64,000 bases of DNA from Metarhizium brunneum (taxonomy: Eukaryota > Ascomycota > Sordariomycetes > Hypocreales > Clavicipitaceae), in NCBI RefSeq assembly GCF_013426205.1, contig NC_089428.1, positions 2,778,133-2,842,132 on the forward strand. Reading direction: 5' to 3'. Each line of letters begins with the position of its first letter. The stretch's first letter is position 1. The notes under the pieces are model-generated. The model had not been told where the DNA came from. It saw only the letters and a list, made by a program, of their open reading frames with translations, and did not search any database. Both the position numbers and the translations under genes were made by a program. Of the stretch, positions 24,482-35,253 are shown piece by piece.

Positions 24482-25441
24482 TCAGCGCATCCCATCACCT
24501 ATAATTTCGGAACCATGGTGCAACAACTTGATAGGGTCTTCAAGGTTAACCCATCCAAGAAACGGCTTGCTAACGGAATACCCAATGAGCTTTTGGATGT
24601 CAGGCGAATACTGTTGTACTTGTCCGATAGTGTTTGCCAAGTACTGGTTCTCCTCCTGTAGCAGCGTTAGAGATTTGACTTATAACGTCTTGGGATCAGC
24701 TTGCCAAACCTGACGCAAAAAGCCCTTGGTCATAAAACAGCTATACACTAGCCTTTCTTCGTTCTTTGTTGTATTTGCACTCCCACCGTGGTAACATGAC
24801 GCCAGCATTAGAAAAGCGTCTCCTGGCTCAAGCTCGGCATAGTAAGCAAGCTCTTCGCTCGGACATCTATCCTCACCCCACAGATGGGAGCCAGGTATAA
24901 ACCTCGTTGCGCCGTTGGCTCTGGTTGTCTTCTTTCCTGCAACAAATAGCCCAACACTGGTATCTCGCCCAATTCGATAGTCGTTGTGATGCTTTAATTC
25001 CGGTAGGGAGTTGTGATGGATTGAATCATCCCGATGAAGCTCCTGACGGGCCGCCCCAGGACCTATGGAAAAAACGATTGTGTTGCTGAGTTGTGGCTCA
25101 GACACCGTCGTGTTAAGCTGGTAGCCCAGCCATGCTTTGTGCGTGGACGAAAGCAAGCGTGAACAAACGTCCCGATACAATTGATTTGCGGGGATATTTT
25201 GTGTAAAGGCTTGTGATTTACCAACCAGGCCCATGACGCGGCGCGTTTCAGGTGGAAAGAAGTCGACTCCGACCCACGGTCGATCTGCTTCAATATAAGG
25301 GCGAACGTCCCTCTCTATGGTATCAAGAATGCGCCGGTCGGAAATCATGTTGCGAATAATACATCCTCCATTTTGGACAAGGGACGCAACTATTTCATCT
25401 GCCTTTAAATTGACGTTGTATTCGAACACAGCAACGTCCAT
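24482..25441 (-). CDS. Phytanoyl-CoA dioxygenase (PhyH) family Fe(II)/2-oxoglutarate oxygenase
   Basis: Exon 1 is 25441-24710 (244 codons). A 54-nt intron (24709-24656, branch CTCTAACG, acceptor CTACAG) leads to exon 2 (24655-24482), giving 301 residues, the usual size for fungal secondary-metabolism members such as FtmOx1. The Fe ligands are visible as HRD (His136, Asp138) and His218 in CYHGG, with Arg230 placed to hold 2-oxoglutarate. Without the intron the protein would stop early and lose a well-formed tail (ENQYLA ... GYSVSKPFLGW) typical of the family. It is tail-to-tail with the NRPS, 274 nt apart, so a tailoring hydroxylation or desaturation of the peptide is likely by context but unproven. 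Probably cytosolic: no signal peptide seen. Confidence 0.9.
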
Positions 25442-27834
25442 GATTTAGAGGGAGAACTAGGGCAACAAAATGCAAGACAAAGGGTAGAAGTGATGGAGAC
25501 CAAAATTTAAAAATATGGAAACCTGCGGGAACAATCCAAAAGCGTAGCAAAATTGGGCTTCTTTCTAATAGGGACTACCTCAATATATATGCAAGGTGGT
25601 TGGTAATACAGCTCTACTTTACCTCCGATGGCGGTAACAATGAGTCAAGAGGGGCAGACCACCGGCTTTAAGAATGATTACTCTATACAGCCCGGAGCGG
25701 GACAATCCAGTCAACGGCACAAACCGGCATATGCCGTAGACCTTGGTACTATTTCCGATGTCGCATGCTGTAAGAAGGGCGCGCTATTATAGCTGCACGA
25801 ATAGCAAAACCCGCTTGAAGCCGTTGCCGAGATTCTATTACTAGAAGAGGCAGTTAAGGTGAGATGGCACCAAGTGGGCCTACTCGTGCCGCATTTTATT
25901 GGCACTTGCACCAAGTCAAGGCTTATACAGGCATGACTTTTACTACTCCCGATTGACCCTACACTATCTGTTGGTCCAGTCTACATGAGATGTGTCACGG
26001 GCTGATGCCGATACAATTATTGCGTTTTAGACGTGTATTGGCTATCATCCTTCAGAGATATTGCGCTGCCTGATATTGTTAAAATAATATTAAGTCCCTT
26101 ACCCGCAAGTGTAATCTCTATTCTCGCTACTACTTGCTTTGTAAAAAGTTTATTAGTAGCTTTATATTTAACTTGTATAAGTTGCCTGTAATGAGAACAG
26201 TCGATATATCGTGGCTCCTAAAAAGGACAAAGCTGCCGCAGTAAAGAGGGTGTATAGTGTAGGAGCCAAAGTCAAAATAACGGCAGACATGACTCCAACT
26301 ATGTAGATCAACTGTTCATACAAGTCAGCTGTATATCGTGGTCTATTCGATGCTGTGTGTGTTGTTGACTTGACGAAACAGCCTATCGCATATATTGTGC
26401 CGGGTTTAGGCCATCTCCGGTCAAGGCGCCAGCGTCGAAATAAGGCATGATTGGCGATAAGCTACACGGTGATCTGGTTCCAAATACCCCGCTATTGCAT
26501 CCCATTTACTCCAGTTGGAGTCTGGTTGCATTTTGGCTTGAATGAACCTCTGAACGAGCCAATAGAGTGAATCTGTTTTGTGGACGGTGTTGTCGATCAA
26601 CACGTCGCTGGACCAATGATCTACTCACAAGCCCCTTTCCACCCATCTTATTGCCGCCTCCATCAACGATTGCAGAAGCTTCAACGAGGAGCACCTCGTA
26701 GCTTTCTTCAGACTGCATGAAGTTACTAGATAGTCTAACCGACGGCTGTCCCAGGGGAGAGGTTGTGAGCTCGGAGTGACCCGCGCCGTTCACAAAAGCC
26801 GGATCCGGTGAGGACTTTATTTTTCACATTGTGAACTCTTATTGAACAATGACCCGATATTTCGGACCATGACACAAAAATGATACGAAATCGCCTTTGC
26901 AGCGCCTTGTCTAATCTTAGCCATCATCAACCGTTAGACACCGGAAAGAATGCCGATACTACCAGCTGTAGGGTAACACCTACAACAAGACCCACGATTA
27001 CTCCGATATATGGGTTGCCTCGGTTTAATTGTTTGACCGCATGCTGGACATGAGTCACGCCTGGAATATAACTATATCTCCTGGTGCGAATTGTAGTTAC
27101 GCTCCCGCCCCCTGAGCTCCCATCCATCAACTTGACCATAGGAAGCTTTGGGGCAACCGAAAGCCTTCCCAAGAAATGACATCAGTTGAGTTCTGTTGTG
27201 CACGGTGATCCGCGGCTCCCGTCCCGATCGCCTGACATTACGAGGCAGACGAGTCAGATAGGGCTAGGAAATAAACAAGCCCCGGCAGATCGGCCCACTC
27301 AGGCCGGTACGTATTGGGTTTGTGTACCCGGCCGATATGAGTCGGTACATGTAGTTGATTCGCAGACATGCTGGATAGACAGGTGAAGGAGAACTGGGAG
27401 GCTCAAGGCGTTGCTCGAGGGTTAGGGTTGTGTGTTGAACTCGAGTTCCCCATCATTGCAGAGCCACGCCCAACATAGGCATCAATTTGTACAACCTGGA
27501 TTTCTCGACGCGTGGCCGCCCCATTGGAAGGGCTGTTCGCATGAGCTAACTGAGAGCGTCGTAATTTGACACGCAGAACTATGAGGCGGTGTTGTTTGCC
27601 CATGTTGATCATGAGTGGCAACCCGTCAGCCCCGGATTCCCCCCACAACCGCGAGTCCGAGCCTAGATTTTGTAGTTGTTGCTTCAAGCGGTGATTTACT
27701 TCTGGGCTGATCCAAGGTGTTTAAATACAAGCGTGAGACCCTATGAGTTGATTCCATGGCAACATTGCTACCACAAAATCCTCTCTCTCTCGGCGTACTT
27801 GAACAACCAAATCGATTTCGGAGCTCTGGAAACC
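25442..27834. other. Intergenic region, no supported gene
   Basis: About 2.4 kb with only short open frames lacking family features. One on the minus strand (26927-27172, 81 residues) ends in a hydrophobic stretch that could cross a membrane, but it has no partner exons or recognisable domain. The part next to 25441 should contain the dioxygenase promoter. Confidence 0.5.
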
Positions 27835-29845
27835 ATGCTTCGGAGTCGCCTTGCAACCGCATGGGCATTGACTTGCTTGCTTCAAGTCGGTTCACCAACC
27901 CCTCAAAGAACGCGGGCACATTCTCGAGATGTTGCTCCAAGTTTTAACTGGACCAATGTGTGTACATTCCCTGAAATCCAGAACTCGGAGATGTGGGAGC
28001 GACTATTGTTTTACGAAACACACATCTCTAGATCCTCATCTGGTCATTCATCTTCCAGCGTCTTGCCGCCGGAAAACTAACTGGATTCCTTAGATCTCGC
28101 CTTCCACCGCGCTGTCATATGTTGATTGCTTCAATGGACTGCAGTGCGCTCGTTTGCAAGTGCCCATGGATTGGAACAGCACCACGGGCGAAGACACTGT
28201 CGCGGTTGCCATAGTCCGGGCTCCAGCACGGGTTCCTGTCACTGATCCGCGTTACGGCGGCCCGATTTTGTTCAACCCTGGCGGTCCGGGAGGACCGGGT
28301 GTTGGAGCCGTAATTGCTGCGGGTGCGGACATGCAGGCAGTTTTCGATGCGGCCTACCTTCACAATAGTCCGTCCTATGTATCTGACGAACCAAGTGCCA
28401 AGTATTTTGACATTATTGGCTTTGACCCTCGCGGAGTAGGGAACACAACACCATTTCTGACTTGCCACTCTGATCCTGCCGAACAAATCACTTGGTCACT
28501 GCAAGGAGACCACCTCGTCCTTGGCTCCCCAGAAACAAACATTGAATATTTGTGGCAGCGTTCCGTTGCTTTAGGGGAGAGCTGTCCACAAAGTGCCAAA
28601 ATTGCCAACTTTATGACCACTGCCATTGTCGCGAGAGACATGATAGAAATAGTTGAGCGGCATGGAGAATGGAGAGAGAGACAAGCAGCAAATGAATCTA
28701 CGGCAAGTCAGAGGCTTGCGTGGAAGAAAGGGGAAGAGCCCATTCAGTATTTTGGCATATCTTACGGCACTGTCCTGGGAGCAACTCTTGCCGCCATGCA
28801 ACCACATCGCGTCAAGCGTTTTCTCCTAGACGGAGTCAAGGACGCAAATGCTTATTTCCGGGGCGAGTGGCAGCCCGATGTTGTCGATGCTGACGAGATT
28901 ATGAATCGCTTTTTCGAGTACTGTACCGCAGCCGGAGCTACGAAATGTCCATTTGCGACTAATTCAACTACTGGTACGCAAAGGCGTCTTGACAAGCTGC
29001 TGGCAAATGTCAGCTCGGCTGGGCCACTCGCGGTCGCTGGCTCGGATGGCAATGGCCCATCGGTTATTACCTTGAGCGATATCAAGAAGCTGCTTCTGCA
29101 AAAACTTTACTTCCCCATAATTACATTCCCTGCTTTGGCGACTGCCTTGACACCACTATCATCAGGCAACGGATCCGCGTATGCTGCTGCCCTGCGGGCT
29201 GCGAAACCAATCTTCCCGCAGGGTCAGCATTCTCCCGGCTTTGCCATCAACCCGCACGATCCGGCCTCGAAGACTCACAGTTGGGCTATGGGATACCAGA
29301 TAGCAACGGCCATTGCCGGCGGTGACGCTCAACGTCATCTCACGAAGGCAGAGTTTATGCAATATTATAACGCGGTGCGATCTCAGAGCAAGTACGGCGG
29401 TGATGTTTGGGCTACAATTTGGATTAGTATTTTCTCGTGGATGGCCAAGCCAAAGTTCAGATTCGGGGACACACACATGATCGCATCCAACGTTACCGCC
29501 CATCCTGTCTTATTTGCTAGCACTACTCTGGATCCCGTTACGCCGCTGGCGTCTGCAAAGCGCATGAGTGCAAACTTCAGAGGCAGTGACGTCCTTGTTG
29601 TTGACGGAGAAGGACATACCACTATTGCGAGTCCGAGTCTCTGCGCCGTAAAGGCGTACAGGGCCTATTTTCAATCCGGCCTACTGCCCAAGCGTAGTTC
29701 AGTGGCTTGTTTGCCGCAGCAAAGACCGTTTCTGGGTTCTGCAGGACCAAGGGTCGAAACAGTAGCGCTGAATGCTACAAACGAAGACAAGATGCTTGCG
29801 GCCGCGGCGCTGGCTTTGATGAACAAGATTGCAAAGGCTGTATAG
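27835..29845 (+). CDS. Secreted alpha/beta hydrolase of the TAP-like / peptidase S33 family
   Basis: Exon 1 (27835-27957) encodes a start Met and a signal-peptide-like segment (residues about 1-24). A 136-nt intron (27958-28093, GTGTGT donor, CTAAC branch, CTTAG acceptor) joins exon 2 (28094-29845), giving 624 residues. The oxyanion stretch NPGGPGGPG (residues 102-110), nucleophile GISYG (Ser264), acid in TTLDPVTP (Asp521) and His549 in GEGHTT form a full triad in family order. A C-terminal TAP-like region is present. Members are exo-acting aminopeptidases or esterases on short peptides. It sits 2.4 kb from the dioxygenase; involvement with the NRPS product is possible but equally it may be an ordinary secreted enzyme. 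Confidence 0.88.
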
Positions 29846-31989
29846 AAGATGCGAGCACGGCCGAAGCATCAGTTGAAAACATGCAAAATGGCGTCGATGA
29901 ATGACTTGAAACCATGCTTACAAGCAGCGGTGGTAGAATTCCCCCATAATTTCTCATTCCTGGAGCTGAAAGGGTCTAGGTGGTCTGCACCGGGCCAAAT
30001 ACCTGTTTGCCCAAACAGTCGCCTGGCACCAGTTGTTCTTGCTGCTCTCTAGTATAGTAAGCTTGACCACTGAGGCTTTGTATTACTTACTTAGAGTTAT
30101 AGAGAACTATAGAGTTCAATTTTAAACAAGGTGTAGTCTAATACCATTGCAATACCCCTTCCTTTCACCTCAACTCCGTGCCATGAGTGAGTAATGTCAT
30201 AGTTGCAGTGGACGCTGCACAGCTCTGGGGCAATAGAATTAATTGCTTAAAGAGAACGTGTAGATAATGACAGCTTCCAGAGCTCCAAAGACGTCTCAAA
30301 TATATCATCCATTAGCCTCTTGTATGTAAACCTCCACTTCTTTCATCACCTTGGTGTCCCGATTGCATGTTGCGCTGTAAGCGGTCTCTCCAGTGTAAAA
30401 ATTTGCTCCCTTGTCTGCCTTGTGTAAATAGTATTCTCTGGACTGGGACTCAGTATCTGAATCTGAAGCCCGTTCAGGATTACTTCGAAATATGGACTTA
30501 TTGGATCAATTACGTCGGAAGCTACACATGGAGCGAGGGATTTGTGGCAGGTATGATGGCAGCAGGAGGTGTTATGGGGGGTCATGGCGTGAGCCGGATT
30601 GCTGATACGGGCATTGGAAGAGATGGGCTGGAAAGACTGGGATGTTCCGGAGGCAAATGGACCAAGACATTTGCAGAAATGGCTCGAGGAAGCGGACGAG
30701 ATTCAGGCTTTACGTTGTCCTAGATTAATGTAACATTGTTCTGGAAGGTGGCCCAGGCATCCACGAAAGACAGGTAACTGCACCTACGCCGCCATAACTG
30801 CAGTAATAGACCAGAACCAGATTCTGGTTTTGACACGGAGAGGGTTTGATACAAGAGCTTTGATTCATCGGGAGAGCAAGTGCAAGCCGGAGTCTGAAGT
30901 CGAGAGCGAAGCTGATAGCCTGGACCCAGATATACTTGCTGGAATATACTGGGGCGCTTGGCAATATACATACTTATGACCTCAATGAGCACTCACAGAG
31001 ACTACAGAGAATATCGCTCGTATAATTTAAACAACCTCGTTTCCTTGATTGTCGTGCGGGTACCATGATGAGTAGTCATACGCACGCCTTTACAGTTAAA
31101 ACGCGATCAAAATGTAAGGGGCACGGGGCTTATCCAACTAGAAGCGTGCTGGAAAGCTACGAATTGATTGCATCGCGGAGAATGCCACCAAAATTATGTG
31201 CGGCATCATTATTTTATATGCAATATGCTGTTGAATTTTCATTCCTGGCCAACTTGCGGTGTTAGAGTGGCGGCTGGATCTGGACCGTCGACGTCTTCAA
31301 GTTACCACTGTTCCTAATTTGAAAGGGTCAACTGGTCCGGTCAACTGCAACGGGCGCGGGATACTTGCCGTGGTGCCGAGACTGACTATCCCTGCTAGAC
31401 CCCTCTGCAATAGCGTCTTCATGCGACAATCATACGAAGTTTTCTCTTGCATTGGGAATGTAGAAGTATAACGTGCCATTTGCCAGAAGTATTACTTGGT
31501 GCATGGTAATAGCCCTACTATAGGGCATGCAGCGAGAAGCTACTTATGTATGCAACCTCATATGCGTGCCAGACCCCGTTGTCAACCTCGATGTAGTTGG
31601 CCAGCCGGTGCAGTTCGGTGGCACCCTGGGCGAACTCGATTTCAACATCGTCAACGTTCGCTAGCGAGCCCAGTGAGCTCCAGTTGCAACAGCACCCGGC
31701 CTGGATCGATCTAGACCCGTGCCTTGACTTCAGCCCCCAACCAGAGCCCTTTACTGGAACAGTTACTCTCCAATCTGGCTTTTCATCTTCAGTAGGCATG
31801 GTCCTTGAAACCACAGGCGAGATGGCTGCCTGCCTACCTAGGTTCCCCCAAAAGTATATACGCGTTACTAACTTCCTTTGGCACGGACAAGCTCGTCGAG
31901 CCAGTCGGCTATGAAAGGTTTGGGTCTGAAAAGCGGCAAGCAAGCAACAATGAGGCCTAGAGTAGCGAGGTCATGTCTCAACTCATAAT
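29846..31989. other. Intergenic / decayed region
   Basis: About 2.1 kb without a supportable gene. The minus strand at 30720-30992 gives short pieces in two frames faintly like the glycine-rich part of a medium-chain dehydrogenase, too little to call. A plus-strand open frame at 31597-31914 has ordinary composition and may be the eroded middle part of the regulator remnant that follows. Confidence 0.4.
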
Positions 31990-32860
31990 TTGTCCCGCCC
32001 CTTGGCTAATACATGTTGCCAAAATTATGTAGATGCTCGGCCACCTGAGCTCAATTGGGTCGGCACGGCCATGGACGGAAACAACTCGGTCTTGTCTGTC
32101 GAGGAGCAATTTCCAACAGACACTTATGAAAATCCGACCGAGGTCGATTGGGAGCGGCCCATAGCAGACACTGGGACCGAGAGGCTGCCGCGTGTTGAGC
32201 TTATATATGGCGATCCCGACCATCCTCGACCCGAAGTTGGCCATGAGCCGAAGTCTAGCTCTCAGTAGAAATCACAGGCCACCGAGGAGGGACGCCGGAA
32301 TAGACAGAACTGCACATTCGATTACTTCAAGAGACTGGCCAGCCACCTCAGCGATTTAAACACCATGGAACGACAACCGAACATGATATGCCTGGATGTT
32401 ACACTCTCCCATGATGACATGGTCATAGGCTGCGCTCACAAGGTGTTTGGGTGCTACTCCTGCCGGCTGGATACCAAGGTGCTGCTGATGCTCATGAATG
32501 CGCTGCAGACAGTGCTAAACTGGGTACGGGTCGAATACACAAGTAGTCAGCAGGGAGACTCCGTGTAATCTGCCGGCAATCCTTTTTGGCAGCTGGAAAG
32601 TGCCCAACGAGGACGGCTATCACATGAAGCGTTTATGGACTCGGAGAATCCTTGCCACTTGTGAGTCTGTCATAAAAGTCCTGCGGTTTCGGCTGGACGA
32701 AATAGCGCTTGATACAAGCAGAGGGAACCTGACATACCAACTTCTGGATGTTGAGTCACTCCAGAATACGTTGCAACGGTTGGCTTCATCATTAAAACAG
32801 CTCATGGAGGTTATCAAGGAGCCGTCACATGAGCGCGACGTAAATGCCAGGACAGGATAA
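31990..32860 (+). pseudogene. Remnant of a cluster-type fungal transcription factor (AflR-like C-terminal part)
   Basis: Three pieces read as one decayed protein. The first (31990-32268) runs into a TAG at 32266-32268; the same frame continues to 32568 with an LDVTLSHDD ... GCYSCRLD pattern and a leucine-rich helix. A one-base shift near 32565 is then needed to continue into ILFGSWKVP at about 32578 and on to 32860. Order and spacing resemble the C-terminal half of Zn2Cys6 regulators of the AflR type, where a Cys-rich helix, a G-x-W/Y turn and a final long helix recur. No zinc cluster was found upstream, so the DNA-binding end is lost or unrecognisable. Family assignment is by pattern only. 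Confidence 0.45.
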
Positions 32861-33377
32861 TTGGTGTGGGGGAACAAGTGCATTGATTGTGAGAAAACGG
32901 CCCTGCTTTAGGGCTTCGATAGCCGCTTCGGCGAAGCTGTAACATGTAACCATATCTGATACAACCCCAAGACTAGGAGCCGTTGCTGATATATTGTAAA
33001 AAGCAACGACTTGCCACATATCGAGGCCCTGATACCTGACATTGTGCCCTCACTGCAGATTCAATGCGAGCATAATAGCCGAGAATTAGGATGGTTCAGG
33101 ATAACAATTGCTTTGAGGTTCTCTTACCCTTAAAACAGGGGACTAACGGCTTTGGCCGGTGGTATAATCACCGACACAACTTTGCCGCCGATGCTACCTT
33201 AGATGTCAGGCATGTGTTCGCGTATGCCAGCTTTTTTTTTGTAGACCCATGTCTTGGTATAGTTCCATTCACTCAAGGCTCTCTGGAGGAACCTTTTTAT
33301 CTCTTCTTTCTTTCTTTCTTTCATGTCTTCTCTTCCACTGCTGCAAACCCTGGACTTGTTCGACCCCTGACGTGAAG
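32861..33377. other. Short intergenic region
   Basis: About 500 nt with a pyrimidine tract near 33300 and no gene seen. It may hold the former promoter of the aminotransferase remnant. Confidence 0.4.
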
Positions 33378-33850
33378 ATGGGTGCATTCCCCCCTGAGCC
33401 AGCCAGCTTGGATTGGTCGACGGTGAACCTCGCAAACCTGCCCGAGACCAACGGGCACGTCGAGGTGCACTATTCAACATCGGCGCATACCTGGGTCAAC
33501 CGCAGCTAGTCCAACATTGAAGGCCCATACATGAGTGTGCATGGGCTAGCTCCGGGCCTCAACTACGGACAGCAATGCTACGAGGGACTGAAGGCGTTCC
33601 GGACCAACAACAAGGCACATGCAATGCACGTATTCCGACCCCAGGCGCACGCTGCACGGCTCCGCAACTCGGCGGCCATGGTGCTCCTTCCAGAAGTCCC
33701 CGATGAGCGCTTTCCAGTCCCGAATGTGTCCGAATGGTTGCTGTGGCCAACGCCGAATTCGTGCCGCCTGCAGATAACGACATGGGCTTCCTATACCTGC
33801 GCCCCGTCCTTTTCGGCGCAGGGCCGCAGCTGCGACAGCGAGGCGCTGCG
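33378..33850 (+). pseudogene. 5' remnant of a branched-chain amino-acid aminotransferase
   Basis: From an ATG at 33378 the frame gives the N-terminal part of a fungal branched-chain aminotransferase: a MGAFPPEP start, NGHVEVHYS, and VHGLAPGLNYGQQCYEGLKAFR. An in-frame TAG at 33507-33509 breaks it; the match resumes in the same frame from about 33531. A frameshift near 33730 is then needed to read NAEFVPPADND and LYLRPVLFGAGPQL. After about 33830 similarity ends, so the lysine-bearing PLP half is missing. The enzyme class interconverts Leu, Val or Ile with their 2-keto acids and occurs in fungal toxin loci such as the HC-toxin locus (TOXF). Here it is dead. Confidence 0.8.
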
Positions 33851-33964
33851 AATAAGGCGCGTCTGCGCATTTATCAGGGCACGGGATGGAGACTTGCTGG
33901 CAAGCGCCGGGATTTGTAGCCGTCTCATTACAAAAATCAAGATGATCATGACGATGAACGGTTG

Positions 33965-35175
33965 AGAGTATGCGAATCTACCTCATGCTCCCAAGACTTT
34001 GCCTCCAGAAGGCCATCTTTTCTTGCAGCTGCATCTGCTCTCGCGGCGTTTGTTGATGGATATGAAGCTAATGAGACCAGCCGGCATAGCTTATTTGCCG
34101 GGACCCAGGCTTCTGCTTCGATCCCGATGGTGTGATTGTAGCCCCGTCTTGTAATGTCTGGGCTTGTACACGCCGATAATGGTGGCTCAGGGACTCCAGT
34201 ATCAGTGAAAACGAAGCTTTATTAGTTATGATGTGATGGGTGATGATTGTAACCTCTACGACATTCCGCAAAGCATCTTCCTCTTTTTTGTTGTTACCCC
34301 TGTCCCAAATAACAACCCTTAATAGCTGGTGTCTGGCCAGATCGAACGGCGTGTCGGCCAAAGCTTGCATTTTGTTATCATTCTATTCGTCGCCAACAAG
34401 ATATCGCGCATCTGCGACGTTATCACTAGTTACACGGCAAGGACGGCCCTGCGAATCGATAGTATATCGAGACTGTGAGATAGGGTTATTTAGTTGTATA
34501 GCTGTAAAGGATTAAATAAGAGCCTTAATATTAAGTATGCCGTTAAGAACAAATTGGATAATGGTATTGAATGGTTGCTCGGTGTCTGATACGTCGTGGG
34601 AGTAAACTAGCTCCTCTTCCATGTATAATACGTGAGGCGAGTTGGATAATACATTATCTGGAAGAGTATGCAGTCCTGACGAGGATAGATATGCAGAAAA
34701 TTACTCCGTTTCAAGATCTCGGGCTGTAGAGGAAGAGGGTGTGCTATACTGGTCGATAGCGAGAGCTGGCTCCTCAAGGATGGTTGTTCGTAAGAGAAAC
34801 GCCATTGGTTGTTACACGGATGTTACGTTGCCATAAAGGCACAGGCCGTACCTTGAACATGACGATAGTTACACGAGGGCTCGAGACCTAACGGGGGCCT
34901 CAGGCACCTAAGACAGCCCTTTGACCGCCTCTTAATATAAATAAGGGTTATCTGCCCCTTAAGGCCTTGAGGAAAACTAAGGACCTTTAATATTAAAGCA
35001 AAGTATCAGCTGAATATCGAACATTGTTCTAAGTCCTATAATTATAGCCCTTGTCACAATTGGGATGTGACGCCCAATCGAGGAAGCCAACTCTCGAGCG
35101 GCTCTGATGGCAAGAACAGAATTTCCTCCTATTGTTAGAAAATCTTGGTCTTTCTGTATTGGAAAAGGGGGCTTC
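33965..35175 (-). pseudogene. NRPS remnant: T domain followed by a C domain
   Basis: Reading down the minus strand, 35160-35040 gives a carrier domain (QDFLTIGGNSVLAIRAA, Ser of GGNS present). From about 34650 a C domain begins (YMEEEL), passes through PFDL and reaches HHIITNKAS, where the usual Asp is Asn, then a FWRQSL segment near 33990. The C-domain frame stays constant but has in-frame stops at 34514-34512 (TAA), 34385-34383 (TAG) and 34070-34068 (TAG). All three could arise from CAA/CAG by C-to-T change before A, the RIP signature. No adenylation domain is seen on either side, so this is a fragment of a larger lost synthetase, distinct from the intact NRPS. Confidence 0.75.
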
Positions 35176-35253
35176 CAGGTGGATCGGTTCTTTCCAATAA
35201 AAATACATTTTTAGGTTTATAAAGTAGCTATAAAATATTCAACTAGCGACTTG

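Noticed and set aside
24680..24709. Early stop of the dioxygenase at 253 residues
   Set aside because: The last codons are intron. Splicing adds a 57-residue family-typical tail.
26927..27172. 81-residue minus-strand frame with a C-terminal hydrophobic segment
   Set aside because: No start context, partner exon or known domain; hydrophobic runs occur by chance.
30367..30723. 118-residue plus-strand frame
   Set aside because: No recognisable motif and composition like surrounding non-coding DNA.
30720..30992. Possible medium-chain dehydrogenase (ToxD-like) remnant, minus strand
   Set aside because: Only a weak glycine-rich resemblance split over frames; not enough to annotate.
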